Shown here piece after piece: positions 1 through 11,426 of a stretch of DNA of 64,000 nt. The notes beneath the pieces are model-generated. The model saw only the letters and a list, made by a program, of their open reading frames with translations, made no database searches and was not told where the DNA came from. Source of the DNA: Brachionus koreanus (taxonomy: Eukaryota; Rotifera; Eurotatoria; Ploima; Brachionidae). The translations under genes were made by a program, and so were the position numbers. The DNA is taken from NCBI GenBank assembly GCA_016987375.1, contig PJRA01000519.1, forward strand, positions 674,717 to 738,716. Reading direction: 5' to 3'. Position 1 is the first letter of the stretch. Every line of letters begins with the position of its first letter.

Positions 1-425
1 TTGCTTTGACAGCCGCCATTAGCGATTTCACAAAATATAAGTCGAATTCCTTCTACTTCAACTCAATTCGAATTATCAGTTGCTGCTCAATTGAGGCTTG
101 CCAGGCTCCCTCGTATACTTTCTGACTTTTAAAAAACCCAAAAAAATTTTCAATTGGACGTGCTTGAAGAACATTTGGTGGGTTGATGTCTTTGGCCACA
201 AATTTTACGTTTTCGACTATCCATGTAGAGCAGTCCCTTGAATAGTAAGCAGATGCTAAGTCAGACCAAAAAACATAGTCAAAATCTCTATGATACTTAT
301 GTATGAAGAAGTCGTTTATTCAAGCATTCGTCTAAATAGATATCAGAATTGATGGCAACCGACTTTGATGGTTGAAAAATTGGTGTGAGACGAATTTTTA
401 CAAACTTTTTTTGACTGAACATGAT
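1..425 (-). pseudogene. Tc1/IS630-type transposase, C-terminal part, decayed
   Basis: Reading the minus strand gives the C-terminal catalytic end of a Tc1/mariner (IS630 superfamily) DDE transposase. Recognisable pieces include DYVFWSDLASAYYS (second acidic residue region), NPPNVLQARPIENFFG (the PQARPIEDFWG-like block around the last catalytic residue) and KVYEGAW, followed by the family's usual tail ending MAAVKA. Several in-frame stops and at least one frameshift are present towards its N-terminal side, so it is not functional. The element runs off the left edge of the window, so its terminal repeat cannot be seen. Confidence 0.85.
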
Positions 426-537
426 GGTTATGTATTTGATTATGAAGTTTCATTTAAAAAATATTCATTCAGTAAATATTCTTTAAATAAATCATATATA
501 TAGAAAATACATTATTTATAAACAAAAAAAAAAGCTA

Positions 538-1070
538 ATGAAAATTTTTCAGAAAAGTCAACTCTCTAATCACAAGAAAATTTTAAATTCAGTTAGAACT
601 TTAAACTATCAAAAATCCGAAAAACTAAAAATTGATAAGATCAAAGATGAATTTTCACGACTAGTTAATTTTAATCAATCAGAAACGAGTATTTGGAATT
701 TAATTAAAAAACTAGAAAATAAAGACTTTGTTCATAAGGATATTACAGAAATTAAGATGAAAAACGTAATAAACACAGAAAACAACGAAATCACCTAAGC
801 TTTCGCTGATTATCTACCCAATAGATTTTCAGAGCAAAATCGAAAAAAAATTATACAGCAAGAAAAATTCGAATTTATTTTTATTTTATTAAAAATATAC
901 TTTAGGGCAGGCCCTAGGTTCGTCTGAATGGCTTACGCCTTCGTTTAAAAAAATTCAAAGCAAGATTCTTAAAATTATTTGGTATTTTCAAATTAAAACC
1001 TCTATTCGAAGGATACAAAGGGTACTTGAGCTTGATACGATTGAAGAGAGAACTAACCACCTTTTCTTTT
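538..1070 (+). mobile_element. LINE ORF2 fragments
   Basis: An 86-codon open stretch (538-798) continues past a stop as AFADYLPNRFSEQNRKK. The motifs SETSIWNLIKKLENK and FADYLPNRFSEQN match the linker between endonuclease and reverse transcriptase in jockey/CR1-like LINE ORF2 proteins. A second piece at about 990-1070 reads RIQRVLELDTIEERTNHLF, typical of the ORF2 C-terminus. The central RT is missing between them, so this is a truncated or internally deleted copy with stops. Host-gene status of the 86-codon frame is rejected on this basis. Confidence 0.7.
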
Positions 1071-2069
1071 CTGATTTTTTATAATTATTTCTGTAGGTGC
1101 AACAAACTGCAACATACTTTACTTACTTAAAATCTCTGCAAAATGCACTAAAGCCAAATTTGTCACAATTTAAAATATGCAAAATTGCAGAGTTCTGCCA
1201 GATAATAGTGCAGCTTTGAATGTTGCCAGGAAGTAAAACAAAGCAATGACTTGGAATATTAGGCAAAAAATTATTATTTATTAAGTTAAAATTTATAAAA
1301 AATAGTTGTAAATTTGATTTTTATAATAAATCTTTATTCTTATATCAATTCAGAAATTTTAAGAAAAAAATGGTAATTTTATATTTATCAAGTAAATTTG
1401 GTGATAAATCAGCAATTTTAGCTAATCAGTAAGCACACGCCCGATTAATTATTTATTATGATGTTTCAAGATTTTCTTTCCTTTTAAAATTAAAATAAAT
1501 TAGATAAGCAAAAAGGAGAGAACATTGGCAAAATGTTTTACTTCGTTATGGTATATCATTTATGAAGATAACAATTAATAAAATAACAATTTACTAAACT
1601 TTCTTATTGCTCCATTTTTTTATTAATATTTATTCTCAAAATAGAAATTAAAAAATCTAAATCTATTGGAAACTAATTTTATTTTATTCTTCAAAAATTA
1701 TTAAACTTCTTTAGACATAAATCAGAATTTTCAATATTTTGCTAATAATAATTAAATGTTTGCTGATAAAATATTTAAAATCGAAAAAAATGCATATTTT
1801 TTTTTATTAATTATTTTAAATCGACTATGAAAAAAAATAAAATGAGAAAAAATTGTTCATTTAATTCTACAAATTTAACATTAATTGTCTCCTTTATATA
1901 GAGATTTAGCGATTTTTAAAAAGTTTATCTATCATTTACTTATTATATTTTAGATTTTTATTTAAAATAGGTCTTAAAATGCTGCAAAAAAATTGAAAAT
2001 TCTCTTAATTAGACCACTTTAATTGTTAATAAAGAATATGGATTTTTTTTAAATATTGTTTAGTATTTT

Positions 2070-3335
2070 ATTTATTTAGATTTTTAAATGGCTTCATTTG
2101 GATTAAATGATAGGAAATACAAAAATCTTTTTTTATTTATCATTATAGTTCTACTTTTTGTTTTATCATATATCACTCTCCAAGAGAATCGAATTAAATC
2201 GAACAGATCGAACACTTTTCAGGAGAATCGAATTAGATCGAACAGTAATTTGAATATTTTTTTTACCGAAACCAATAAATCAAGAGATTTTTTGACACAC
2301 AAACAACTTTGTTCAATTGAGTCTGCTGCCTTGCACAATCCAAACGCAAATGTTTACTTATTTTCATTAAATGCTAAAATTAATCAAGAACTATTGGACA
2401 CATATAAAAATATCAAATTTGTTCTTGCAAATGAACACGATGTTTATAAAGGAACGCCACTATTAGACTGGTGGTTAGTGCAAAAGCGTAATTTAGAAAA
2501 AGGAAATTATAAAATTCACGACTTATCCGATTCGTTTCGGATTGCACTAGTCTATAAATATGGTGGATTCTATTCAGACTTGGATATTTTGAATCTAAAA
2601 AGCATTGAACCATTGAAAAGTATAAATGCGGTTGCATATTCAAGATTAGACAATAGTTTAGGTACAAGCAATGCTATTCTATTGTTTCAAAAGAATCATA
2701 AATTTTTGTATTCAACAATGATCAATTTGGCCAAAAGCTACAAGACAAATATTTGGGCTTACAACGGACCTAATTTAATAGAAAGATCTGTTAAAAAATA
2801 TTGTGGAATAGAAAATATTTATGAAAAGTTAGTTTTTAAAGTAAATGAAGAGTTCAGTGAAAAAAAAATCGAAAATAAAGAAACAAACAAATGTGATATG
2901 GTAATATTGACTAATGACTACTTTTTTCCAGTTCATTGGTCAAAGCACAAAATTTTGTTTGAAAAAAATTCTTCTATCAACATTTCTCAATTTAAAAATT
3001 CATATGGTATTCATTTTTATGGTAAATTTAGCCATTATCATGATGTCAAATTTAATGATAATAGCATTTATGAATTTTTTATTTCTAAAAATTGTCCGTT
3101 AATTTACAGCTATTTGGAAAAAAAACTGATTGCTAAAATATAAAATTAAAGGCGAAATAAAATGTTTAATCAAGTTTTATTTGCTTCTTTTTCTCAAATT
3201 TTGTAATTCTGTTGCATCACGAACAGATTTATCAGAGTCTTTTAGTTTTATAAAAATAAACAAAAATAATATCATTTAAATTTTTAAAAATAAGGCAAAT
3301 TCTACTCATTTTTATAAAAAAAAAATTTTATTATT
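2070..3335 (+). repeat. Inverted duplication, left arm
   Basis: This arm holds the intact glycosyltransferase gene and about 190 bp of 3' flank. It matches the reverse complement of about 7905-9130. The 3' flank matches over its whole length (for example the ttaaaggcgaaataaaatg stretch after the stop), and similarity ends abruptly at the A-run near 3320-3335. The first about 100 bp of the coding region are clearly more diverged than the rest. Confidence 0.9.
2088..3143 (+). CDS. Golgi type II glycosyltransferase, DXD sugar-binding family (A4GALT-like), intact copy
   Basis: Single-exon 351-residue protein. A short cytoplasmic N-terminus is followed by a signal anchor at about residues 12-30 (LFLFIIIVLLFVLSYITL), giving type II Golgi topology. 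The catalytic part carries the SFRIALVYKYGGFYSDLDIL block; its DLD (about residues 164-166) is the DXD motif that binds the nucleotide-sugar through a metal ion. The later NGPNLIER segment resembles the alpha-1,4-glycosyltransferase (Gb3 synthase/A4GALT) C-terminal region. The family transfers galactose or N-acetylglucosamine to glycolipid or glycoprotein acceptors; the substrate here cannot be read from sequence. In the stem, a segment of about 13 residues (QENRI-SN) is tandemly repeated and is single in the other copy. A nearly identical inverted copy lies at 8094-9110. Confidence 0.85.
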   Translation: MASFGLNDRKYKNLFLFIIIVLLFVLSYITLQENRIKSNRSNTFQENRIRSNSNLNIFFTETNKSRDFLTHKQLCSIESAALHNPNANVYLFSLNAKINQELLDTYKNIKFVLANEHDVYKGTPLLDWWLVQKRNLEKGNYKIHDLSDSFRIALVYKYGGFYSDLDILNLKSIEPLKSINAVAYSRLDNSLGTSNAILLFQKNHKFLYSTMINLAKSYKTNIWAYNGPNLIERSVKKYCGIENIYEKLVFKVNEEFSEKKIENKETNKCDMVILTNDYFFPVHWSKHKILFEKNSSINISQFKNSYGIHFYGKFSHYHDVKFNDNSIYEFFISKNCPLIYSYLEKKLIAKI

Positions 3336-3595
3336 ATTTTAATCTAAATACAATTTTATAACTTTAAATTTAGAAATTTAAAAATTAATGTTACTGTGTT
3401 ATGTAGTGAAACTGCAAATTTGAAATTTTTGCTTAAAAGCTCTATGAAAATGGATCAAATACTTTAATTTATTCAATAATTTAAGAAAAATAAAATATTT
3501 TAGTATTTAAATAAATTTATTTATCATTCATATTTCATTTGTTTTTTGAGAAAATAATAAAATGTAAAGTAATTAACTGCATTAACACCATATGT

Positions 3596-6354
3596 CTAGA
3601 AATTCAGCGTATATTGTAAGATTGTCTTGAAAATTATTAAAAAATAAAAAAATTTGCCCAATTTCAAACTTGAGACCATATTTTTATTTTTCTCATTTGA
3701 ACTGGTTGATTTTTGAGTAATTGATGAAAAAGTTGTTTCGGTTTCAATTTCAAAAGCTAAAGCTTCTTGATCACTTAAAATGTAGCTCTTTATATTTTTG
3801 GTCATCGACTTGATCATATTAGTGGAGTTTTTTCCCATTTCTTTACAATTAAATACATCATCTTTACATACATCTTTAATTAGATCTTTTGGAAAATTCG
3901 CGTCTTCATAACTAAATTCAATACTTGAACATTCTGTATCGCACTCAGCATTGTCTTTTTTAATAATTTCTCTAATATTTCTTGTATTTAGCTTGTCCTG
4001 TAGACGACATCCTTCGAACAAGTATCTAGAACTGTGTGAATAAGTCTCATGTGATGCTCTCAGCATGATTGAATAAAATGAGTCCCACTTTGATATAAAT
4101 ATATGTGCGCTTGCTTCATTAACAAAAATAACTCTTGTGTCATCAATTTTTTTAGTAACTTCGACTAATTTCTTTTCTCCATAGATAGCTGTTTGGCCAT
4201 TGTCAAACCTATCTGGAAAATAAGTCCTGTTCGCAGCAAATGAAATGATCATCGATTTATTCAATTTATAAATAAATTTTACACTAGTCAAAACAGTTAC
4301 TTGCTTATTGGTACCTCCAGCAGGTGAATCACTGCATAGAAGTTGAAAATTCTCATGCTGAAAACAAACTGCATCTTGTCCAGCTGAACAAAGTTCATAT
4401 CTGTTTTTGTACGAATACAAATGAGGATCACCTGCAATCCAAGTTGTATATCGAACTTTTTCATAGAATGAAGGACACCTAAAACTTGAATCAGAGTAGC
4501 ATTCTTGAATAAAACTGATTGATTTATTTAGACACAAAGATATATTGCCGTTCAACTCAATTTTACTAAATTTAGCCATCAACAAATGTTCGCAGCTGGC
4601 CTCAGAAGATGAAACTATTTTGCTTTTATTCGGGCTAAATTGTCTCAACAAACATTTGTCTATTTGGTTGATGTCATCTATCTTCAGCTCGATGCCACTA
4701 TAACCCAAACCGTCTCTATTTTGAGAACAAAAAGCTCTTTTTGAAAAATCAGTTATATTATTGTTTGATAAATCAATGCTTAACTTGGCGTATTCATCTC
4801 TTTGAAAAGCGTAATTTGGCAAATATTTGATTTTGTTATTATTCAGTTTTAAGCTAGATAGATATGAAGAATTTAAAAGATGTGGAATTGTAGTCAAACT
4901 ATTAAATGATAAGCCTAATTCATAAAGTTTATTAAAATAGAATGCTTTGGGATGAATTTTGGATATCAGATTCGAATCTAGGAAAAGATGTGATAATAAA
5001 TTTAATTTGGAAAATGAATCCTGCTTTATTTGTCTTAGTTTATTATTTCTCAAATCAAGAGTTGTTAACTTAACTAAATTTGGAAATTCAATGTCTTCGA
5101 TTTGATTATGGTCAAGTTTTAAGAAATCTAATTTTTCAATTAAATAGTCTGTCTTAATTTGAGACAAAAAATTCTTAGACAAACTCAATTGTCTTAATTT
5201 TCTAAGACTATTTAAATTTTTTAATATTTTATTGTCAAATTTATTTTCAGCAATATTCAATTCAGCTAGATTAGGAAAAGATCTGATTGTTTCTATTGTA
5301 AAGCTGTTCAAATTGTTCGAACTTAGATCTAATTTTCTTAACATAGTTAAATTGAAAAAGCTAACTTTACTAATTTTATTGGCAGAAAGATAAAGCTGTT
5401 CAATCCTTTTCAAATTTCCAATGCTATTTTGATCTATTTCGCCTTCAAATTGAACATTAGAAAGAGACAAATAATGAACGTTCTCAAGACAATTTAATTT
5501 AACTGATTTTAAATTGTTATGTGACATAAGTAATTTAGAAATAGAGCTAAATTGACAAAAACTGCTTGGTTCAATGTAGTTTATTGTATTATTCTCTAAA
5601 TTAAGCTCAAACATAGCTTTCATTGACGAAAAAGTATTGTTGTATATTTTTGCTATTTTATTAGAATTTAATCTTAAAATTTTAATTTTTGGCAAGTTTG
5701 AGAACTATTTGTCATTCAGTTCAACTATTCGATTATTATCTATGTTTAGTGTAACTAAATTAGCAGATTTAATGTCAAAATGCTCGATAGAATTTTGCGA
5801 TAAGCTTAGATAATGAAAGCTTGGATAAAAGCTACTAAAATCATGCACAAAATTTCTAAATATATTTTTGTCTAAAAGTAAGTTTTCAAGTTTTGTCCAG
5901 CTTTTAAGACCATTCAGCAAAATCAGGCCATTTGAATCATTCAAATTGCACTTTATAATCGACAATGCTTTGGTCATATTTGATAAAAATTTGATTTTAT
6001 CATTATCCAATATTTGGGAAATATTAACTATATTTGTCAAATATAAATTTTCCAAATTTTTAACATTTGAAAATGCTTCATCATCGACAAACTTTAAGTT
6101 GGATGAATCGATTTCTAGTTTTTTAATGATTAGATCTTTGAAAGCGTTCTTTGGTATTTCTTCCAGATTTTAAACTTGAGATTTATTTCACTTTGCACTG
6201 TTTCTACTTTGTTAGGAAATTTTTTTGTATCGCATTCAACTGTATATCCTTGGAAATTATGATAATAATTTAAACAAGCTGGAAACGGATTATTTGAACT
6301 GGTAGTTAAACCAATGCCAAAAGCAAAAGACAGAAGAGCAAATAAGTACAACAT
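3596..6354 (-). pseudogene. LRR ectodomain fused to an RGM-like C-terminal domain; reading frame broken twice
   Basis: Minus-strand frame starting at 6354 with a signal peptide (MLYLFALLSFAFGIGL), then a run of leucine-rich repeats (about 6180-4640; pattern LxxLxLxxNxI repeated roughly 15 or more times). After the LRRs, positions about 4500-3620 read IAGDPHLYSYKNRYELC (GDPH at 4421-4432), then SRYLFEGCRLQD and a Cys-containing helical segment, ending in a hydrophobic tail (FFYFLIIFKTILQYTL) like a GPI signal or single TM. The GDPH site, the spacing to the GC-x-L motif and the tail match the C-terminal domain of repulsive guidance molecules, BMP co-receptors and neogenin ligands that cleave themselves at GDPH. 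Two lesions break the frame: a one-base shift near 6170 (an A-run one base short) and an in-frame TAG at 5705-5707. LRR and RGM parts share one uninterrupted frame, so the fusion itself does not depend on either lesion. It is a pseudogene, or an intact gene with assembly errors. It sits between two inverted glycosyltransferase copies. Confidence 0.75.
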
Positions 6355-6359
6355 CGCTG

Positions 6360-7555
6360 AAACATAGAATTAATCTAAATTAAAACTCAATTTTAAAATT
6401 ATATTCATCATATTTATTTTTATTTTATTTTTCTATAATATTGTTGAAAGTAAAGGGAATGAATAATTTTATTTGGATAACGTGGGCAAATAATTCAGTA
6501 CTTTTTAATCATGTCAATTTTTAGTCAAAAAAATTTGCTATGGAAGCTTTTTTTAACAATGATTTGTTGTTTAATTATTTACTCATTTTTAATTTAATTT
6601 TTTTTTTTAAGGAGCTAAGTCTAAATTTTGAAATTTAAGTTTAATATTAGAAGATATCAAATGTTGTCTTCTAATATACTTTGAATTGTCAACAAAATTA
6701 TTTCTTTTCTTTCATAATCTAAATTATTTGGTTTATTTGGTTTAAACTAAATTGACAAAGCAGGACGACTAACGTTGTCCCGCTATAGTTAACTTATCAT
6801 TTTTTTAGTTTATTTCTTCCGAAATTATAGAATTTGTTGATTTTCTTTTTTGAATGTTACCATTACACAATAAAATTTATATTTATGCTTGCTTTTTCCT
6901 TTTATTTTTGGAAGGATACAAAAATTTACTAAATTTTTATTTTACAATTGAGTTAAGAATTCAGTTAGTTATATACGTAGAAATAATTTAACATGCGTGA
7001 TGCTTTGATATATAATTTTATAAATGACCGAAAAAAGATAAAGATTAAATGGTAAAGACAACAACTGAGTTGGGTAAATTAAATTTAGTAGAAAGTCAAT
7101 GTCTATTAAACAAGACCAACGAATAAAAACATAGATCAAATAAATTATGAAACAGAAAAAATCATGAAATATTTTTTTTTGCTTTTATTTCACTTGTTAA
7201 ATTTAGCTTTGATTCCTAATTTATAAATGGCATGTTTATTCATGTTTATCAAGAGGTGAAAATGTGCTTAAAAATAAAAGAGTACAAGATTGGCTTATAA
7301 AATTTAATAGTGGTATAATACGACTTTTCAAATGAATTAGGTCTGTGTAATTGGTATTAATAATAGAGCAAATTAATGAGATTTATTTTAAAATTAGTTT
7401 TAGAAAAATTCATTTTATTAACACATTTTTGTTGCCTTTAAAATTGAAGAAACAACACAAATATTATATAAATTTTCTTTCGACTGGTGAAATTCAGACT
7501 GAAACTGTTAGCAAATTTGGATAAATCAGTCAAATTCTTTTCAATTAGAAATTAA
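6360..7555. other. Intergenic, no gene seen
   Basis: AT-rich sequence without a supportable gene. A segment at about 6925-6985 (ttttacaattgagttaag ... gttatatac) resembles the stretch at about 32755-32800, so it is probably repeat-derived. Confidence 0.4.
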
Positions 7556-7559
7556 AAGT

Positions 7560-7890
7560 TTAGAAATTAATTATTTTATTTATCTAAATTTTTTTGTTTA
7601 TTGAATTTTAAAAATATTAGAGTGTAAAAGAAAAAAAATAAAGGCACTAATGTAAAAATTGTTTTTTCTCTTCAATTTGATATATCACACTCGACATAAA
7701 AAATATTATAATATCAATTTTTAAGCTATAAATTAATAATTCTTACATTAAATAAATAAATTTGTCAGTTATTAGAACAACTAAGTAATAAAATAGAAAA
7801 TACAGGTAAAATTTAATTAAAAAAAGTTATTAAAAACAGTTAACACTCTAATATTTTTAAAATTCAAAATATAAAAAAAATTTAGCAATT
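7560..7890. mobile_element. Non-autonomous Tc1-like inverted-repeat element
   Basis: The segment ending ...aaaatattagagtgt at about 7575-7627 recurs in inverted form at about 7845-7890 (acactctaatatttt...). The interior (tctcttcaatttgatatatcacactcgac) recurs at about 27555-27590, where the same arm follows a cagtatgttgcaaaagttta start. This suggests a deletion derivative of the Tc1-like family whose transposase debris lies at 45905-46640. Confidence 0.6.
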
Positions 7891-7904
7891 AAATCAAAAT
7901 GCAA

Positions 7905-9130
7905 GTAAAATTTTTTTTTTTATAAAAATGAGTAGAATTTGCCTTATTTTTAAAAATTTAAATGATATTATTTTTGTTTATTTTTATAAAACTAAAAGAC
8001 TCTGATAAATCTGTTCGTGATGCAACAGAATTACAAAATTTGAGAAAAAGAAGCAAATAAAACTTGATTAAACATTTTATTTCGCCTTTAATTTTATATT
8101 TTAGCAATCAGTTTTTTTTCCAAATAGCTGTAAATTAACGGACAATTTTTAGAAATAAAAAATTCATAAATGCTATTATCATTAAATTTGACATCATGAT
8201 AATGGCTAAATTTACCATAAAAATGAATACCATATGAATTTTTAAATTGAGAAATGTTGATAGAAGAATTTTTTTCAAACAAAATTTTGTGCTTTGACCA
8301 ATGAACTGGAAAAAAGTAGTCATTAGTCAATATTACCATATCACATTTGTTTGTTTCTTTATTTTCGATTTTTTTTTCACTGAACTCTTCATTTACTTTA
8401 AAAACTAACTTTTCATAAATATTTTCTATTCCACAATATTTTTTAACAGATCTTTCTATTAAATTAGGTCCGTTGTAAGCCCAAATATTTGTCTTGTAGC
8501 TTTTGGCCAAATTGATCATTGTTGAATACAAAAATTTATGATTCTTTTGAAACAATAGAATAGCATTGCTTGTACCTAAACTATTGTCTAATCTTGAATA
8601 TGCAACCGCATTTATACTTTTCAATGGTTCAATGCTTTTTAGATTCAAAATATCCAAGTCTGAATAGAATCCACCATATTTATAGACTAGTGCAATCCGA
8701 AACGAATCGGATAAGTCGTGAATTTTATAATTTCCTTTTTCTAAATTACGCTTTTGCACTAACCACCAGTCTAATAGTGGCGTTCCTTTATAAACATCTT
8801 GTTCATTTGCAAGAACAAATTTGATATTTTTATATGTGTCCAATAGTTCTTGATTAATTTTAGCATTTAATGAAAATTAGTAAACATTTGCGTTTGGATT
8901 GTACAAGGCAGCAGACTCAATTGAACAAAGTTGTTTGTGTGTCAAAAAATCTCTTGATTTATTGGTTTCGGTAAAAAAAATATTCAAATTACTGTTCGAT
9001 CTAATTCGATTCTCTTGAAAAGTGATATATAAAAGAACAAAGACTAGAATTATTGTGATAAATAGAGAAAGATTTTTGTTTTTCCTATCATTTAATCCAA
9101 ATAAAACCATTTAAAAAATCTAAATATTTA
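7905..9130 (-). repeat. Inverted duplication, right arm
   Basis: Reverse-complement partner of 2070-3335. It contains the broken glycosyltransferase copy with the same 3' flank. The spacer between the arms (about 4.6 kb) holds the LRR-RGM gene and the 7560-7890 element. If both arms are real and not an assembly artefact, the 7-kb segment is a large imperfect palindrome. Confidence 0.9.
8094..9110 (-). pseudogene. Glycosyltransferase copy with a premature stop
   Basis: Almost identical to the protein encoded at 2088-3143. The frame opens with ATG at 9110 and runs to NANVY, where the TTA leucine codon of the other copy is TAA (8877-8879). The same frame then continues to the normal terminus at 8094. 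Between this stop and the end I see one other amino-acid change (His to Gln in ANEHDVY). The catalytic DXD block lies after the stop. The N-terminal segment differs more (VLFGLNDRKNKN against ASFGLNDRKYKN) and lacks the duplicated stem segment of the other copy. With a single base change this could be a recent pseudogene, an allele difference or a base-call error; readthrough of TAA is not indicated by anything seen. Confidence 0.8.
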
Positions 9131-9890
9131 ATTCTGATATATTAAAAAAAAAAATTGACAAAATTTAGAAAATTTTTATTGTATTTAACACTTAAAGATA
9201 GATACACTTATTAAAAATCGTTTGATTTTTGAAAAAATTGGGAAAGCAAGGTTTCCTCTCACTTCTTTTTTTTTAGTTGATATTTTTTAGTTTTATCGTA
9301 TATTTATAGAACTGAATGAATGATTTTTTCTCATTAAAATTTTTATAAATAAATCTAATTTGAAAACAAAAAATACTTTTTAGAAAAAAATTTTGAGCAT
9401 ATGTCAATGAACCGGAAAAAGAAAGAGAGAAAAGATAAGAGAGAGAAATTGATTTCTGAAAGATTTAATTTTTTTTATATAACTTTTTTCTTTTACTGTG
9501 AAAGGTAAATTTTTTGAATTAATTAAACGATTTTTTCTCTTTAATTTATCTTATAGGGTTGATCAATTTATTTATATAAAATTAAATTTGGTAAAATAAA
9601 GTTTCGCAAGTAGATGTTGTACTTGATTATTTACACAATTGAAGAAAATAACTAAGCATTTTTTTTGACTTATGCATCATCTGTTTTATGGTTTTATGAT
9701 TTAGATTTATAGATATTATCAAAGTAATATTATTTTTTCTAACTTAGAAATAAAAAAGCAAAAAATTAGACGAAAAAATTCGAAAATTGTAATTAATTTA
9801 TCTTACAAATAATTTATAAATATTTTAAATTTCTAAAATTAAATAAGATTATTTTTTAAAAAGCAAAATTCTTTATTTTAATCGATAAAA
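9131..9890. other. Intergenic, no gene seen
   Basis: AT-rich spacer between the broken glycosyltransferase start and the 3' end of EIF2S3. A purine-rich tract (aaagagagaaaagataagag, about 9420-9445) is the only feature noticed. No coding frame of note. Confidence 0.4.
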
Positions 9891-11426
9891 TCAAAGATCA
9901 AAAGTCGGCTCTACAACAACTCCTTTGCGTATTTGACCCCAACCAATAAGTCTAGGAAAAAAAAATTTTTAGTAAAAATTATTCTCATTTCATCTTAGTT
10001 TTGGCTAATTACCTCCAATGTTTCTCTATTTTTCGACTTAAAGCCACTTTTTCACCCACTTCAGTACACACAGGACTATTAAGTTGAAGCTTGGCCAAAT
10101 CTTTCTTGACAGCAGTGACTCTAGCACCAGTGCTCAACGAGCCAATGTTAAGCATCAAAATTTCGCCCTTTTCCAGCTTCTGGACTTTGGCCGCCTTTTT
10201 GTCCCCCTCTGTTCGCACACCTAGCAGACGTCTGAGCAAAAACGAGCTTATCTCAATGTCAGAAAAAATTTGCGGCAATGACTCAATAGTTCCTAGAGCG
10301 TGGCCTACCATACGATCAGCTCTACACAGCTCTGGATCTATTTTTGTGCCGACACCTATTAGACCACCAGGTACGGCATACTGCAAGTCATTTTGCTCTG
10401 CATACAAACTCAAAATTTTTGATCTAATTGGTCTACAGCTGAATTTTCCTTGTGCGTCTTTGGTGACCACACCAGGCCTGACTTCAATTTCTTGACCTAC
10501 AGTTAACACACCGCGGATTATACTTCCACCAGCTACACCGCCTTTTAGATCGTCCACCTCACAGCCAGGCTTATTGACATCAAAAGATCTAATTATAATC
10601 AATTTTGGCTTACTGGTAAAATCTCTAAGTGGAATGGGAACTTTTTTGACCAAATATTCACAAACTGCTTCGATGTTATATTTTAATTGAGCCGATATTG
10701 GAATGACTGGTGCCTCTTCAGCAATGGTTCCTTGAACAAATTTTTTAATTTGCTCATACTGCTCCTTAGCTTGAGTTTCTTTGACTAAATCGACTTTGTT
10801 TTGAACAATTATAATGTGACTAAGTCTCATGATTTCAATGGCGGCCAAATGTTCGGATGTTTGTGGTTGTGGACAGGACTCGTTGCCGGCAATCAAAAGA
10901 AGCACAGCGTCCATGACAGCGGCGCCGTTCAACATAGTGGCCATGAGAATGTCGTGGCCGGGACAATCAACAAACGACAAATGACGGAGCAGTTTGAATT
11001 TGCCAGTACAACCGGGTCTTTCGCACGGAAACTCATCTTCTTTGCTGCTGCCTGCTGAACGATAGCAGCTCGGACGAGGACAACTATCGTTGTCACACTT
11101 GTATATTTTAGCATTCGCATAGCCTAGCTTTATGGTGATGTTTCGCTCTCTTTCGTTTCGAAAACGAACGGTGAGCACACCGGTCAGAGCTTTGACAAGA
11201 GTCGACTTGCCGTGTGCTACGTGGCCGATGGTGCCAACGTTTATAGTTGCTTGCCGGCTCATTACTTCCGGTGACAAGGGAGTCAATTTATTTGCATCCT
11301 TTACAAATTAATCTTAGTCAAAAGTGCTTTCGTTAGTATACAATGGAGGACAGTGCTTACCAATGTTTCAAGGCATTGCTTGATTAGGTTCGAGGATGCA
11401 TTAGCATTCGTATCTGGTTTGTTCAT
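9891..11426 (-). CDS. EIF2S3: Eukaryotic translation initiation factor 2 subunit gamma
   Basis: Cytosolic GTPase core of eIF2, which brings Met-tRNAi to the 40S subunit. Three exons on the minus strand: 11361-11426, 10013-11298 and 9891-9951, total 470 residues (human about 472). Exon 1 begins [12 protein letters not shown] and ends ETL before GTAAGC; exon 2 resumes [12 protein letters not shown]; exon 3 encodes [11 protein letters not shown], the conserved C-terminus. Visible motifs: P-loop GHVAHGKST (about residues 47-55), the C-x4-C...C zinc-knuckle insert, G3 DCPGHD, G4 NKVD, and the domain II/III signatures [14 protein letters not shown] and CTEVGEK. Introns are 62 bp (11299-11360) and 61 bp (9952-10012) with GT-AG ends. 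Codons are clearly richer in G+C than the surroundings, as expected for a highly expressed gene. No lesion seen. Confidence 0.97.

Noticed and set aside
538..798. 86-codon plus-strand frame as a host gene
   Set aside because: Its residues and those after its stop match the LINE ORF2 linker region.
10091..11120. Several frames inside EIF2S3 on either strand
   Set aside because: Shadows of the eIF2 gamma coding exon.
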